Shown here in pieces: positions 1-8,232 of a stretch of DNA of 22,676 nt. The notes beneath the pieces are model-generated. The model saw only the letters and a list, made by a program, of their open reading frames with translations, had not been told where the DNA came from and did not search any database. Position numbers and translations under genes: made by a program. Each line of letters begins with the position of its first letter. Position 1 is the first letter of the stretch. This DNA is from Wenzhouxiangella sp. (lineage in GTDB: Bacteria; Pseudomonadota; Gammaproteobacteria; Xanthomonadales; Wenzhouxiangellaceae). The DNA is taken from contig SLJA01000108.1 in the NCBI GenBank assembly GCA_007135355.1, positions 1-22,676 on the forward strand. The letters are read 5' to 3'.

Positions 1-58
1 CGATCAGCTCGCGAATATCCGGCTCATCATCAACAACAAGAATACGGGCGCTGGCCAT
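1..58 (-). CDS. ntrX: NtrX-like response regulator, N-terminal fragment
   Basis: Only the first 19 codons are present; the gene continues past the left edge. The translation begins MASARILVVDDEPDIRELI, the classic first beta strand and acidic pair of a receiver (REC) domain, with the double Asp (residues 10-11) that binds Mg2+ near the phospho-acceptor Asp, which lies outside the window. It is read in the same direction as the NtrY-type kinase gene upstream, so NtrX, the sigma-54-type regulator partnered with NtrY, is the natural identification. The receiver assignment is visible in the sequence; the NtrX assignment is inferred from position. The unusual point is the 328-bp repeat-containing gap separating it from ntrY. 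Confidence 0.8.
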   Translation of the reverse strand, partial: MASARILVVDDEPDIRELI

Positions 59-157
59 GAAGCAGGTTCAGTCTGACGGCGTGGTTTGTTGCGGAAAGCC
101 CACAGCATACCGCAGACCGTGCTACGGCAGTGCTCCGGCGTTGATCAAAAAGGGCCC

Positions 158-361
158 TCAAGCAGAGGCGCTGAGACGCGGAGTGCACAGAGGATAGGAG
201 GATTGATTTGGAGGATTGGGGTGTTACCGGGCCCAAGCCAATCGATTTGGAAGCACCTTATTTGGATTAGGGGTGGGTTTGCTCACAAATCGCATTCTTG
301 CCGTCCAACAAACTTCCGGTCTTTTTCTCTGCGTTCTCTGCGTCTCCGCGCCTCTGCGTGA
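158..361. repeat. Inverted-repeat element between ntrY and ntrX
   Basis: The 328 bp between the ntrY stop and the ntrX start (59-386) hold no credible gene. They contain two arms in opposite orientation, roughly 158-194 and 326-361. The right arm read on the minus strand (TCACGCAGAGGCGCGGAGAC...) matches the left arm on the plus strand (TCAAGCAGAGGCGCTGAGAC...) at about 30 of 36 positions. The right arm is also internally repetitive, with TCTCTGCGT twice in tandem followed by CTCCGCG and CCTCTGCG. About 130 bp of unrelated, less GC-rich sequence lies between the arms. A related repeat occurs after hemF (12180-12380). No transposase or clear target-site duplication was seen, so I call it a repeat rather than a mobile element. 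Confidence 0.7.
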
Positions 362-386
362 GACCAACTTTTCCGAACCTTCAGAG

Positions 387-2513
387 CTAGTCGCGCGGCA
401 GCCAGATGCGGATTTCGGCGCCGGGGTCGAGGTTGCCGATACGGATGCGACCGCCGTGTTCGTCGACAATGCGACGAACGATGGCAAGCCCCAGGCCGGT
501 GCCACGCGTCTTGCTGGTGACATAGGGCTCAAAGACACGCTCCAGCATGTCGACGGCAAAGCCGGGGCCGTCGTCGGCCACGATCAGTTCGATACCCTCG
601 CGCCCTTCCAGCATGCTCCGATCGAGTGTGATGTGGATGGTCGGACGACCGTCAGGCTGGGCTTCCTGGGCGTTGCGAACCAGGTTGAGCAGGATTTGTC
701 TCAAGCGCCCGGCATCGGCCTGGATGACGCCCACGGCGTCGGCGATGTCGGTTTTAAAACGCACCGGCAGATCACCGCTGGCATAGAGATCAATGACCTC
801 CGCAACCAGCGCGGCGGGCGTCACCGATTCACGACGCATGGGCGCGGGCCGGGCGTAATCACCAAAGGCATCGACCAGGCGCTTGAGGGTCTCGACCTGG
901 GCGCGGATCGTGGTGGTGGTCTTGGCCAGAAGCTGGCGCTGCTCATCACCCAGCTCGCCTTCCAGCTTGTACTGCAGGCGCTCAGTCGCCAGCTGAATGG
1001 GAGTGAGCGGATTTTTGACTTCGTGGGCCAGGCGACGTGCCACTTCGGCCCAGGCCGCCTCGCGCTGGGCCTGATCCAGCACGGTGACATCATCGAACAC
1101 CACCACATGGCCGCCGGTCTCGTCCGGCAGCGCCGAGCCACGGCAGACCAGCACCAGCGGCCGGGCCGGATCGCCGAGCTGGATTTCCTGACGCCAGTCC
1201 AGCGTCGAGGTACCGGCGCGCGCGATCATCAGCTCCAGCAGCGGCCGCAGATCCGGCCGCTGCTCGGCCAGGTCGACCAGGTCACGCTGATGATCACGAT
1301 CTGCGTCCAGGCCCAGAATGCGCCCGGCCGATTCATTGAAGGCGCTTAATTTCCCGTCTCGATTCACCGCCAGCACACCGGCCGACAGCCGGCCGAGGAC
1401 GATTTCCAGGTAGCGGCGCTGGGTCTCCAGCTCGCGCCGGCTGGCCGACAGCTCGCGCGTCATGGTGTTGAAGGAATTGACCAGAAAGCCCAGCTCGTCG
1501 CGGCTGGTCACCGGCAGCTCATGCGGAAAACGCCCGGCGGTCAGCTCCTCGGTCGCCAGCGCCAGATCGCGCACCGGCTGGGTCAGCCGGCGGGCCGCAT
1601 TAAAGGCCAGCAGCATGGCCAGGAAAGCGGTCAGCAGCAGCACCAGCGAAAGAATCAGGACCAGGCTCTGCTCCAGGCGACCGCGTAGAAAAGAGATGTT
1701 CTGGTAGCGGAAAAATGCCTGCTCGATACTGCTGGCCAGAGCCGTGAAATCAGCCGGCAGCGGATAAATGGCCTGCAGGATGCGCGGCGGGGCCCCGAGT
1801 CCCGGTGTATCGAGCCGGCGCAGAACCCGGATCTGCAGCCCGTCCTGACCAGGCTCGGCCGTGGCGTAGTCCTGGTTGTCCAGAGCCTGGGCCAGGGCGA
1901 AACTACTCGGGATATCGACCGCCAGCCGCAGCGGGTCAATATTGGCGCTGACCAGGGCGCGCCCGGAAGCATCCAGAATGGCCAGATCGGTTGGGCCCGC
2001 GCTGCTGATGTTGTCGAGCAGCTGATCGAACCAGCGATCTTCGTCGCTCAGGCTCAGTTCGGCGCCGATCCGCCCAACCTGCAGCCGGACCTCGCGGCTG
2101 CGCACGTCCATGAACATCTGACCCAGCTCGATGGCATCGGCCAGCGCTTGCTCGGCCTCGACGTCGAGCCAACCCGAAATGGTGTCGGACAGGAACTCCA
2201 GCGCAAACAGGTAGAGCACCACCACCGGCGGCAGCGCCAGAGCAATGAACAGGGTTACCAGACGGGCCGTCAAACGCGAACCGGGCTCGCCACGCCGCAC
2301 CCGCTGGATCAGGCGCCACAGCCGGCCGATGATGACCAGGACCAGAATCAACAAAGCCACGACCGTGGTGACAAAGACCCAGAACGCAGCCCGCCCCAGC
2401 TGCGTGGTTTCCTGCTCGACGCTGGAGACGAGGTAGAGCGAGCTCAGCAAGATCGCCAGCACGGCAACCAGTGGAATGGCGCGCAGGGCGCGGCGCAGCA
2501 CCGGGCTTCTCAT
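387..2513 (-). CDS. ntrY: NtrY-type membrane sensor histidine kinase
   Basis: A 708-residue sensor kinase of the usual NtrY length and layout. Two hydrophobic helices lie near the N-terminus (about 13-33 and 45-65), then a third (about 85-108), a roughly 170-residue sensory region, and a fourth helix (about 283-304). A HAMP segment follows (about 305-360), then a PAS domain (about 366-480). The HisKA box RRLAHEVKNPLTPIQLATER places the phospho-accepting His at 497. The ATPase domain has the N box LVRNAQEA (Asn 614), the G1 box DDGPGF and the G2 box GTGLGLAIV (671-679), so the kinase looks intact. The start lies 10 bp after the DUF4390 gene, consistent with co-transcription and translational coupling; no strong ribosome binding site is visible. 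NtrYX systems respond to nitrogen or redox state; the signal here cannot be read from sequence. Confidence 0.93.
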   Translation of the reverse strand: MRSPVLRRALRAIPLVAVLAILLSSLYLVSSVEQETTQLGRAAFWVFVTTVVALLILVLVIIGRLWRLIQRVRRGEPGSRLTARLVTLFIALALPPVVVLYLFALEFLSDTISGWLDVEAEQALADAIELGQMFMDVRSREVRLQVGRIGAELSLSDEDRWFDQLLDNISSAGPTDLAILDASGRALVSANIDPLRLAVDIPSSFALAQALDNQDYATAEPGQDGLQIRVLRRLDTPGLGAPPRILQAIYPLPADFTALASSIEQAFFRYQNISFLRGRLEQSLVLILSLVLLLTAFLAMLLAFNAARRLTQPVRDLALATEELTAGRFPHELPVTSRDELGFLVNSFNTMTRELSASRRELETQRRYLEIVLGRLSAGVLAVNRDGKLSAFNESAGRILGLDADRDHQRDLVDLAEQRPDLRPLLELMIARAGTSTLDWRQEIQLGDPARPLVLVCRGSALPDETGGHVVVFDDVTVLDQAQREAAWAEVARRLAHEVKNPLTPIQLATERLQYKLEGELGDEQRQLLAKTTTTIRAQVETLKRLVDAFGDYARPAPMRRESVTPAALVAEVIDLYASGDLPVRFKTDIADAVGVIQADAGRLRQILLNLVRNAQEAQPDGRPTIHITLDRSMLEGREGIELIVADDGPGFAVDMLERVFEPYVTSKTRGTGLGLAIVRRIVDEHGGRIRIGNLDPGAEIRIWLPRD

Positions 2514-2523
2514 GCTGGATTTT

Positions 2524-3114
2524 TCATGCCGAGCCCGGTCGCGCCTCGATGTCCCAGCGCTGCCACGCCTCGCTCAGGCTCCAGTTGCGGTCAAACCAGA
2601 CCGGCAAACGCATCGGCGAGGGCAGCCGGGTACGGTCGATGTCCACCCGAGCTCGCATGCGCCACTCGCGCTCGCGGTGTTCGTCGGCGGTAAAGCGGGT
2701 GTCCAGCCACTGCGGACGCTGCAAACGGTCCAACACCATGGACAGACGCGGAAAACTCTGTTGTTCACCGGTTTTCAAGTCGGTCAGCTCGTAGTGACGG
2801 ATCAGCGGCAGATAGCGGATCTCGAAGCGATGATTGCGCACCAAATCGTCATTGACGATGACCTCCCATGGCCGCCTGACCTCGATGGTGACCCGAATGT
2901 GCACGGTCACGCCATGATTGAGCGCCTCGATGACGGCTGGCCCCGGATTGAAGTCGATGCCCGCCACCAGCCCCAAAATCTCGCCCTGCCATTGCGGTTG
3001 CGGGTCAATCAGGCGCAGGTGCCCGCTGCGCGGATCAGCCGGCGTGCAGGCGCTCAAAAGCGACGTGATAAAAACCGTCCATGCCAGCATCGCCAGGCAG
3101 GATCTGGCGCCCAT
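2524..3114 (-). CDS. DUF4390 family putative lipoprotein
   Basis: About 196 residues from the chosen start, MGARSCLAMLAWTVFITS. This gives a short N-region, a hydrophobic stretch and a lipobox-like LLSAC with the candidate lipidated Cys at 23, so export as a lipoprotein is likely. The rest is a soluble domain resembling the DUF4390 family, commonly found just upstream of ntrY; its function is unknown. No catalytic motif is evident. The start overlaps the 3' end of rsmB by 80 bp. A downstream ATG at 3090 would shorten the overlap to 56 bp but trims the charged N-region; an upstream in-frame start at 3201 would put a long non-signal segment first and is unlikely. Family call is from memory of context and sequence style, moderately sure. 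Confidence 0.75.
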   Translation of the reverse strand: MGARSCLAMLAWTVFITSLLSACTPADPRSGHLRLIDPQPQWQGEILGLVAGIDFNPGPAVIEALNHGVTVHIRVTIEVRRPWEVIVNDDLVRNHRFEIRYLPLIRHYELTDLKTGEQQSFPRLSMVLDRLQRPQWLDTRFTADEHREREWRMRARVDIDRTRLPSPMRLPVWFDRNWSLSEAWQRWDIEARPGSA

Positions 3115-4354
3115 AATCCTGCGCGCGGCCCGGCAGGTGGGCATGTTCGATGGCTCGTGCATCCGCGTGCAGCTCCAGAAAACGACTCGCCTGTCGGACA
3201 TTTTCCGCCTTCAGAATCGAGCAGGTGACATACACAAGGATACCGCCCGGCTTGAGCAGCGGCCAGAGCGCGTCGAGCATGCGCTGCTGCAGCTCAACCA
3301 GCGGGTCGATATCGCCCGATCGCCGCAGCCAGCGAATATCGGGGTGGCGCCGGATCACGCCGGTGGCAGAGCATGGCGCATCGATGAGAATGCGGTCGTA
3401 CAGTCGACCATCCCACCAGGCCTCCGGCCGAGCGGCATCGCCGAGGACCAGGGAGGCCGCGAGCCCAAGTCGACCCAGAGTCTCAGCCGTTCGTTCCAGG
3501 CGCCCGGCATCCAGATCAACCGCGGTCAGATCCACATCCGCGCGTTCGAGCACATGGGCGGCTTTGCCGCCGGGCGCGGCACAGGCGTCGAGCACACGCT
3601 GGCCGGGCTCGGGGCGCAGATATTCCAGGGTCAACTGGGCCGCTGCATCCTGCACCGACAGTCCGCCGGCATCGAAGCCGGGCAAGCGGCGAATGGCCGC
3701 GCGATGGGCCAGACGCAGGGCATCGGGCACGTGCCGGGAAAGCGCACACTCGAAACCCGCCTCGCCGAGGGCCGCGGCGGCGGTGGCGGGCGTCCAGTGC
3801 CGGCGGTTAACCCGCAGCCACAGCGGCGGCGAGGCATTACCCGCCGCCAGCACCGACTCCCAGTCATCCGGCCAGTCGTCCTGGAGCCGCTCGATCAGCC
3901 AGCCAGGGTAACCAAAGCGGTGCACGGGATCGTCGGGCAACTTGGCCAGAAACTCGTCGCGGGCACGCAGGAAGTTACGCAAAACCGCGTTGACCAGACC
4001 ACTCAAGTGGCGCAGTCGGCCCAGGCGGGCCGCCTCAACCGCCGCATGGACCACCGCGCGCGGCGGCTCGCGCCCCTCGCGCAGCTCGGCCAGCGCCAGG
4101 GCCAGGATGAAGTGCACCAGACGATCGCGCCGGGCCGGTTTTCGCGTCAACAGCAGCCCGACCAGGGCATTGGCTGCCGGCCAGTCGCGCATCAGGACGT
4201 GGACCAGGCGCCGGGTCAGCGCACGGTCGCGTGCATTCTCGACGGCGGCGACGCGCTGGGCGAGATCGGCATCCAGCGACTGGCCCTGGTCGAGCACCAC
4301 GGCGGCCGCCTGAGCGGCCAGCAAGCGCGGCTCAGCGCCAGTCGGGGTGGGCAT
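3035..4354 (-). CDS. rsmB: 16S rRNA (cytosine-967-C5)-methyltransferase
   Basis: A 439-residue protein of normal RsmB length that makes m5C967 in 16S rRNA using S-adenosylmethionine. The N-terminal ~140 residues are the helical NusB-like RNA-binding domain. The Rossmann methyltransferase domain follows, with the SAM motif DACAAPGGK (256-264), the IDAPCSATGV motif containing Cys328, and the PGGILVYVTCS motif containing Cys378. These two Cys are the paired catalytic residues of RNA m5C methyltransferases. I chose the ATG at 4354, giving MPTPTGAEPRLLAAQAA, because the open frame further upstream reads as the antisense-like shadow of fmt. This start overlaps the end of fmt by 23 bp, suggesting translational coupling. 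The def-fmt-rsmB order is a well-known bacterial arrangement. Confidence 0.94.
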   Translation of the reverse strand: MPTPTGAEPRLLAAQAAAVVLDQGQSLDADLAQRVAAVENARDRALTRRLVHVLMRDWPAANALVGLLLTRKPARRDRLVHFILALALAELREGREPPRAVVHAAVEAARLGRLRHLSGLVNAVLRNFLRARDEFLAKLPDDPVHRFGYPGWLIERLQDDWPDDWESVLAAGNASPPLWLRVNRRHWTPATAAAALGEAGFECALSRHVPDALRLAHRAAIRRLPGFDAGGLSVQDAAAQLTLEYLRPEPGQRVLDACAAPGGKAAHVLERADVDLTAVDLDAGRLERTAETLGRLGLAASLVLGDAARPEAWWDGRLYDRILIDAPCSATGVIRRHPDIRWLRRSGDIDPLVELQQRMLDALWPLLKPGGILVYVTCSILKAENVRQASRFLELHADARAIEHAHLPGRAQDYGRQILPGDAGMDGFYHVAFERLHAG

Positions 4355-5258
4355 TGAACCACTCGGCGGCGCGCAGCCGCTTCCGCCCCGGCGCCTGCAA
4401 TTCGGCAATGGCCAGGCTGCCCTGGCCGCAGGCCACGACGACGGCGTCGCGCCGTCCGTGACCGCGCACCAGCGTGCCGGGCGGTTGCTCGCAGGATGGC
4501 CCAACACTGGCCCGGAACAGCCGCAGCGTTTGACCCTCGATGTCAGCATGCGCCACCGGCCAGGGATCATAAGCCCGCACGGCCCGTGCCAGCTCCGGCG
4601 CCGGACGGCGCCAGTCCAGCGCTGCGTCGGACTTGGCGATCAGCGGCGCGTGGGTCGCCTGGGACTCATCCTGCGGCTGCGCTTGCGGCAGCTGGCCGGA
4701 CTCGAGCTCGACCAGTATTTCCAGCAAAAGCCCGGCAGCCATGGGTGCGAGCCGATCGTGCAACTCGCCGGCAGTCTCGGACTCGTTGATAGTCGTTGCG
4801 ACGCGGGCCAGTACCGGCCCGGTGTCCAGCCCCGCTTCCATCTGCATCAGCGAAATGCCGGTTTCTTCATCGCCATGCAGGATGGCCTGGTTGATCGGAC
4901 TGGCGCCGCGCCAGCGCGGCAACAATGACGCATGCAGGTTCCAGCAACCGAAACGCGGCAGATCAAGCACCGCCCGCGGCAGGATCAGGCCATAAGCGGC
5001 GGTGATCAACAAGTCGGGGCAATAGTCGGCAATGGTCGCAAGCGCGGCGGGCTCACGCAGGCTGCGCGGCTGCAGAACCGGCAGCTGATGCGTCACGGCC
5101 AGCTGCTTGACCGGGCTTTGGGAAACACGCTGCCCACGACCGGATGCACGATCCGGCTGAGTCAGCACCGCCAACGGCGAGCGCCCCGATTCGATCAGCG
5201 CGCTCAGCGCCGGGACGGCAAACTGTGGCGTCCCGGCAAACAGCAGTCGCTGCTTCAT
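4332..5258 (-). CDS. fmt: Methionyl-tRNA formyltransferase
   Basis: A 308-residue enzyme that formylates initiator Met-tRNA with 10-formyltetrahydrofolate. The N-terminus MKQRLLFAGTPQFAVPAL and the signature HASLLPRWRGASPI (109-122) are diagnostic. The catalytic triad expected from the E. coli enzyme (Asn106, His108, Asp144) is present as Asn107, His109 and Asp145. The C-terminal ~100 residues form the OB-like tRNA-binding domain. The start ATG overlaps the stop codon of def by 4 bp (ATGA), so the two are translationally coupled; Def removes the formyl group that Fmt adds. The gene ends overlapping rsmB. Confidence 0.96.
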   Translation of the reverse strand: MKQRLLFAGTPQFAVPALSALIESGRSPLAVLTQPDRASGRGQRVSQSPVKQLAVTHQLPVLQPRSLREPAALATIADYCPDLLITAAYGLILPRAVLDLPRFGCWNLHASLLPRWRGASPINQAILHGDEETGISLMQMEAGLDTGPVLARVATTINESETAGELHDRLAPMAAGLLLEILVELESGQLPQAQPQDESQATHAPLIAKSDAALDWRRPAPELARAVRAYDPWPVAHADIEGQTLRLFRASVGPSCEQPPGTLVRGHGRRDAVVVACGQGSLAIAELQAPGRKRLRAAEWFNAHPDWR

Positions 5259-5770
5259 GCCACTGCTTCGGCGTCTCGCTGCTTCTGCTTTTTCAGGCGT
5301 TTTTCGACCATGCGCCGTTTGAGCGGTGACAGGTAGTCAACAAACACCTTGCCGTCGAGATGATCGATTTCATGCTGGATGCAAACCGCCATCAGCCCGT
5401 CGGCCTCCATCTCGAACGGCTCGCCATCCAGGCCTAGCGCGCGAACCGTGATCTTGTCGGCCCGATCGACCTCGGCATAAATGCCGGGCACCGACAGGCA
5501 GCCTTCTTCGCAGGCCTGGCTACCGGAGCGCGCGATGATTTCCGGATTGATGAACACCTTGGGCTCGTTGCGGTCTTCGCTTAGATCCAGCACCAGCAGA
5601 CGCACACCCTGATTGACCTGGGTGGCGGCCAGACCGATGCCGCGCGCATGGTACATAGTCTCGAGCATGTCGGCCGCCAGTTGCCGCTCGCGATCGGAGA
5701 CCGATTCAACCGGTTCGGCAACACGCCGCAAGCGCGGGTCGGGGAATTCAAGAATCGTCAGTCGTGCCAT
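5255..5770 (-). CDS. def: Peptide deformylase
   Basis: A 171-residue metalloenzyme that removes the N-formyl group from nascent proteins at the ribosome exit. All three family motifs are intact: GIGLAATQ (44-51), EGCLS (89-93) with metal ligand Cys91, and QHEIDHLDG (132-140) with metal ligands His133 and His137 and catalytic Glu134. The C-terminus is Lys/Arg-rich, as in many gammaproteobacterial Def proteins. A GGAG ribosome binding site lies 7 nt before the ATG. This is the first gene of the minus-strand run, transcribed away from the LysM gene across a ~110-bp divergent spacer. Confidence 0.97.
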   Translation of the reverse strand: MARLTILEFPDPRLRRVAEPVESVSDRERQLAADMLETMYHARGIGLAATQVNQGVRLLVLDLSEDRNEPKVFINPEIIARSGSQACEEGCLSVPGIYAEVDRADKITVRALGLDGEPFEMEADGLMAVCIQHEIDHLDGKVFVDYLSPLKRRMVEKRLKKQKQRDAEAVA

Positions 5771-5826
5771 GTTTCCGCTCCAACCGTCGTTAAGCGTCAG
5801 TTTTAAAGGGACAATGTCATCAAGGG

Positions 5827-5832
5827 TATGAT
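5827..5832 (+). promoter_or_regulatory. Candidate -10 element for the LysM-dprA run
   Basis: TATGAT, close to the sigma-70 -10 consensus, lies 48 bp before the GTG start of the LysM gene in the def/LysM divergent spacer (5771-5880). It sits in a small palindrome, GTATGATAC, that also gives TATCAT on the other strand, so it could in principle serve both directions. No good -35 is visible at 16-18 bp, so the call is weak. The LysM ribosome binding site GGGAGG (5866-5871) is clear. Confidence 0.3.
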
Positions 5833-5880
5833 ACTCTCGTGGCGCAAATGCCTAGTTCGCGGCATGGGAGGCAATAGCCC

Positions 5881-7074
5881 GTGAAACGCATAATAACGCT
5901 TCTGATTGTTCTGGCGCTGGCGCTGGCGGCGTATGCTGGCGACATCGAGTTGCGCGAAGATCACCCGCGCGAATATGTTGTGCAGCCAGGAGATACGCTG
6001 TGGGATATTGCCGCGCGTTTCCTGACCCGGCCTTGGCAGTGGCCCGCCATCTGGCACGCCAATCCCCAGATCGACAATCCGCACCTGATCTTTCCAGGCG
6101 ACGTGATCTCGCTGGTGTTCATCGGCGGCGAACCCCGTCTGATGGTCGATGACACGGTTCGACGCCTGTCGCCACAGGTGCGCCGTGAGCCCATCGACGG
6201 CCCAATAACGACGCTGCCGCTGGACGCCATCGAACCGTTCTTGCGCGCCCCGCGCGTGGTGTCCGAGGAGGAATTCGACGCCCTGCCCTACATCCTGGCC
6301 AACCACGAGCGGCGTATTCTGGCCGGACCGGGAGACCTGACCCTGGCGCGCGGGATGGAGGATGCCCGGGTCGGCGATGAGTTCGTGATTGCGCGGCTCG
6401 CCTACCAGTTCGTCGACCGCTCGGAAGCCGTGGTCGGGGACCGCCACATGCGCCGTAACGCCATGCGCAGCGGTGGCGCGGTTGCTCCGCCCTACGAACG
6501 ACCCAGCAGCGAAATCTGGCGCAATACGGCGGGACGGCTGGCGGTGTTTGACTACCCGGTCGTCGGCTATGAGCTTTACGAAGCCGCGCGCGCCACAGTC
6601 ATCCAGACTGGGGACCCCACCATCCTGCAGGTCGACCAGGGTCGGCGCGAGGTCATGGCCGGCGACCGCGTCTTGCCGATCGACGAGTTTCAGCTTGAAA
6701 CGCTGTTCCTGCCGCGCGCCATGGAGCCAATGCCGGAGAATGGACGGGTGCTGTCGATCACCGAATCGTACTATGGCGTCGGACGATTTCAGATTGTCGC
6801 GATTAATCTGGGCTCGGAACACGGCATCCAGCCCGGTCACATGTTTTCTGCCTTTCGGCCGGGACAGACCATGCGCGACAATCAGCGATATCCACGTATG
6901 AGTCGTGCCGCTTTCCAGTCCCCCGAACGCGTGCACGTCACCCTGCCGGATGAATATTCGGGTTTAATCATGGTATTCAGGCCGTTTGAGCAGATCAGCT
7001 ACGCCATTGTTCTCGACGGTACCAACGCCGTCCGCATCAACGATCTGCTGGATCATCCCGACCGAAAACTCTGA
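5881..7074 (+). CDS. LysM-domain exported protein
   Basis: A 397-residue protein with a typical Sec signal peptide: MKR, a hydrophobic run, and probable cleavage after AYA near residue 19. One LysM domain follows at about 31-79 (EYVVQPGDTLWDIAARFL), which binds the glycan of peptidoglycan. The remaining ~310 residues have no motif I recognise. It is likely periplasmic and cell-wall associated. The GTG start has a strong GGGAGG site 9 nt upstream. The gene lies 9 bp upstream of the dprA ATG and is probably co-transcribed with it. A LysM protein before dprA is a recurring arrangement in gammaproteobacteria, but a functional link is unproven. Confidence 0.88.
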   Translation: MKRIITLLIVLALALAAYAGDIELREDHPREYVVQPGDTLWDIAARFLTRPWQWPAIWHANPQIDNPHLIFPGDVISLVFIGGEPRLMVDDTVRRLSPQVRREPIDGPITTLPLDAIEPFLRAPRVVSEEEFDALPYILANHERRILAGPGDLTLARGMEDARVGDEFVIARLAYQFVDRSEAVVGDRHMRRNAMRSGGAVAPPYERPSSEIWRNTAGRLAVFDYPVVGYELYEAARATVIQTGDPTILQVDQGRREVMAGDRVLPIDEFQLETLFLPRAMEPMPENGRVLSITESYYGVGRFQIVAINLGSEHGIQPGHMFSAFRPGQTMRDNQRYPRMSRAAFQSPERVHVTLPDEYSGLIMVFRPFEQISYAIVLDGTNAVRINDLLDHPDRKL

Positions 7075-7083
7075 CCGTTGCCG

Positions 7084-8232
7084 ATGGCCTCACGCGTTGC
7101 GCTTGACGCCTGGCTGGCCCTGATCGTCGCGCCGGGACTGGGCACCCGCAGCTTTGCTCGTCTGCTTAAGCATTTTGGCGAACCGCTGGGCTGGCTGGAT
7201 CAACCAGCCCAGGCGCTGTCTGACGCCGGGCTGAATCCAGCTCAGATCAAAGCCCTCAAAAACCCGGACGCTGCAGCGATGACGCGCTGCCGCAACTGGC
7301 TGGATCAACCGGGCCACCATCTAATTGCGCTCGATGATCCGCTGTACCCGCCCTTGCTGAAACAAATTCCGGACCCCCCGCCGGCGCTGTTCGTTGCCGG
7401 CGATCCCGAGTGCCTGGTGCGCCCACAGCTGGCGATTGTCGGCAGCCGCAACGCCTCGCCGGCGGGACTGGATCATGCGCGTGATTTTTCCGCCACACTG
7501 GCCGCCACGGGGCTGATCATTACCAGCGGACTGGCCGCCGGAATCGATGGCGCCGCGCACTCGGCCTGTCTCGAGGCTGGCGGCCGCACCATCGCTGTAA
7601 CCGGCACCGGTCTGGATCGGGTTTATCCTGCCCGTCACCGCCAGCTGGCGCACCGAATCGTGGGCCAGGGCGCACTCGTGAGCCAGTTTCCGCCTGGCAC
7701 GGAACCCAAGCCGGGCCATTTTCCGGTTCGCAATCGCCTGATCAGCGGCATGAGTCTGGGCACGCTGGTGGTAGAGGCCGGCATGCATTCCGGATCGTTG
7801 ATCACGGCCCGTTTGGCCAGCGAGCAGGGCCGAGAAGTGTTTGCCATCCCTGGTTCGGTGCATAATCCGCTGGCTCGGGGTTGTCACCGTCTGATCAAGG
7901 AAGGTGCCAAACTAGTGGAAACCGCAGCCGAAATCGCCGAGGAGCTCCAGCCGTTGGCGGGCCAACTGGCCCAGTCGCTGTCGGAACTGCTGGCGACCGA
8001 AGCATCGAAGCCCCTTGATTCAGGCGCCGGAACGCCGCAAATCCTGCTGGACGCCGAGTACAAACGCCTGCTCGATGCGGTGGGTTTCGACCCGACCTCG
8101 GTCGATGAGATAATTCGCCGTTCACAATTGACGACCGCGGCGGTATCCTCCATGCTGCTGATGCTGGAGCTGGAGGGCCACGTGGCCGCCCATCCCGGTG
8201 GACGTTACAGCCGCACGCACCAAGGACCTTGA
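7084..8232 (+). CDS. dprA: DNA-processing protein DprA
   Basis: A 382-residue DprA (Smf). In transformation the protein binds incoming single-stranded DNA in the cytoplasm and loads RecA on it. An N-terminal helical (SAM-like) region of ~70 residues precedes the Rossmann fold, with the family motifs VGSRNASPAG, SGLAAGIDGAAH and EAGMHSGSLITARLA followed by FAIPGS. A C-terminal winged-helix domain (about the last 65 residues) is present, as in the longer DprA forms. The ATG at 7084 is preferred; a TTG two codons earlier is possible. The stop codon is directly followed by the ATG of smg, so the genes are coupled. Competence cannot be inferred from DprA alone, since it is found in non-transformable species as well. 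Confidence 0.95.
   Translation: MASRVALDAWLALIVAPGLGTRSFARLLKHFGEPLGWLDQPAQALSDAGLNPAQIKALKNPDAAAMTRCRNWLDQPGHHLIALDDPLYPPLLKQIPDPPPALFVAGDPECLVRPQLAIVGSRNASPAGLDHARDFSATLAATGLIITSGLAAGIDGAAHSACLEAGGRTIAVTGTGLDRVYPARHRQLAHRIVGQGALVSQFPPGTEPKPGHFPVRNRLISGMSLGTLVVEAGMHSGSLITARLASEQGREVFAIPGSVHNPLARGCHRLIKEGAKLVETAAEIAEELQPLAGQLAQSLSELLATEASKPLDSGAGTPQILLDAEYKRLLDAVGFDPTSVDEIIRRSQLTTAAVSSMLLMLELEGHVAAHPGGRYSRTHQGP

Noticed and set aside
158..361. CRISPR array
   Set aside because: Only two arms in opposite orientation and no regularly spaced direct repeats with unique spacers; no cas genes in the window.
158..361. Insertion sequence remnant
   Set aside because: No transposase-like frame within the element and no clear target-site duplication at its ends.
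216..1349. 377-codon plus-strand open frame opposite ntrY
   Set aside because: It lies antisense to an intact NtrY kinase and reads as a Gln/Gly/His-rich string without domains, as expected for the reverse complement of GC-rich coding sequence.
2918..4357. 479-codon plus-strand open frame opposite rsmB
   Set aside because: Antisense to an intact RsmB methyltransferase; composition-driven.
5803..6936. 377-codon minus-strand open frame opposite the LysM gene
   Set aside because: Shadow of the LysM coding sequence; the LysM frame has a signal peptide, a domain and a strong ribosome binding site.
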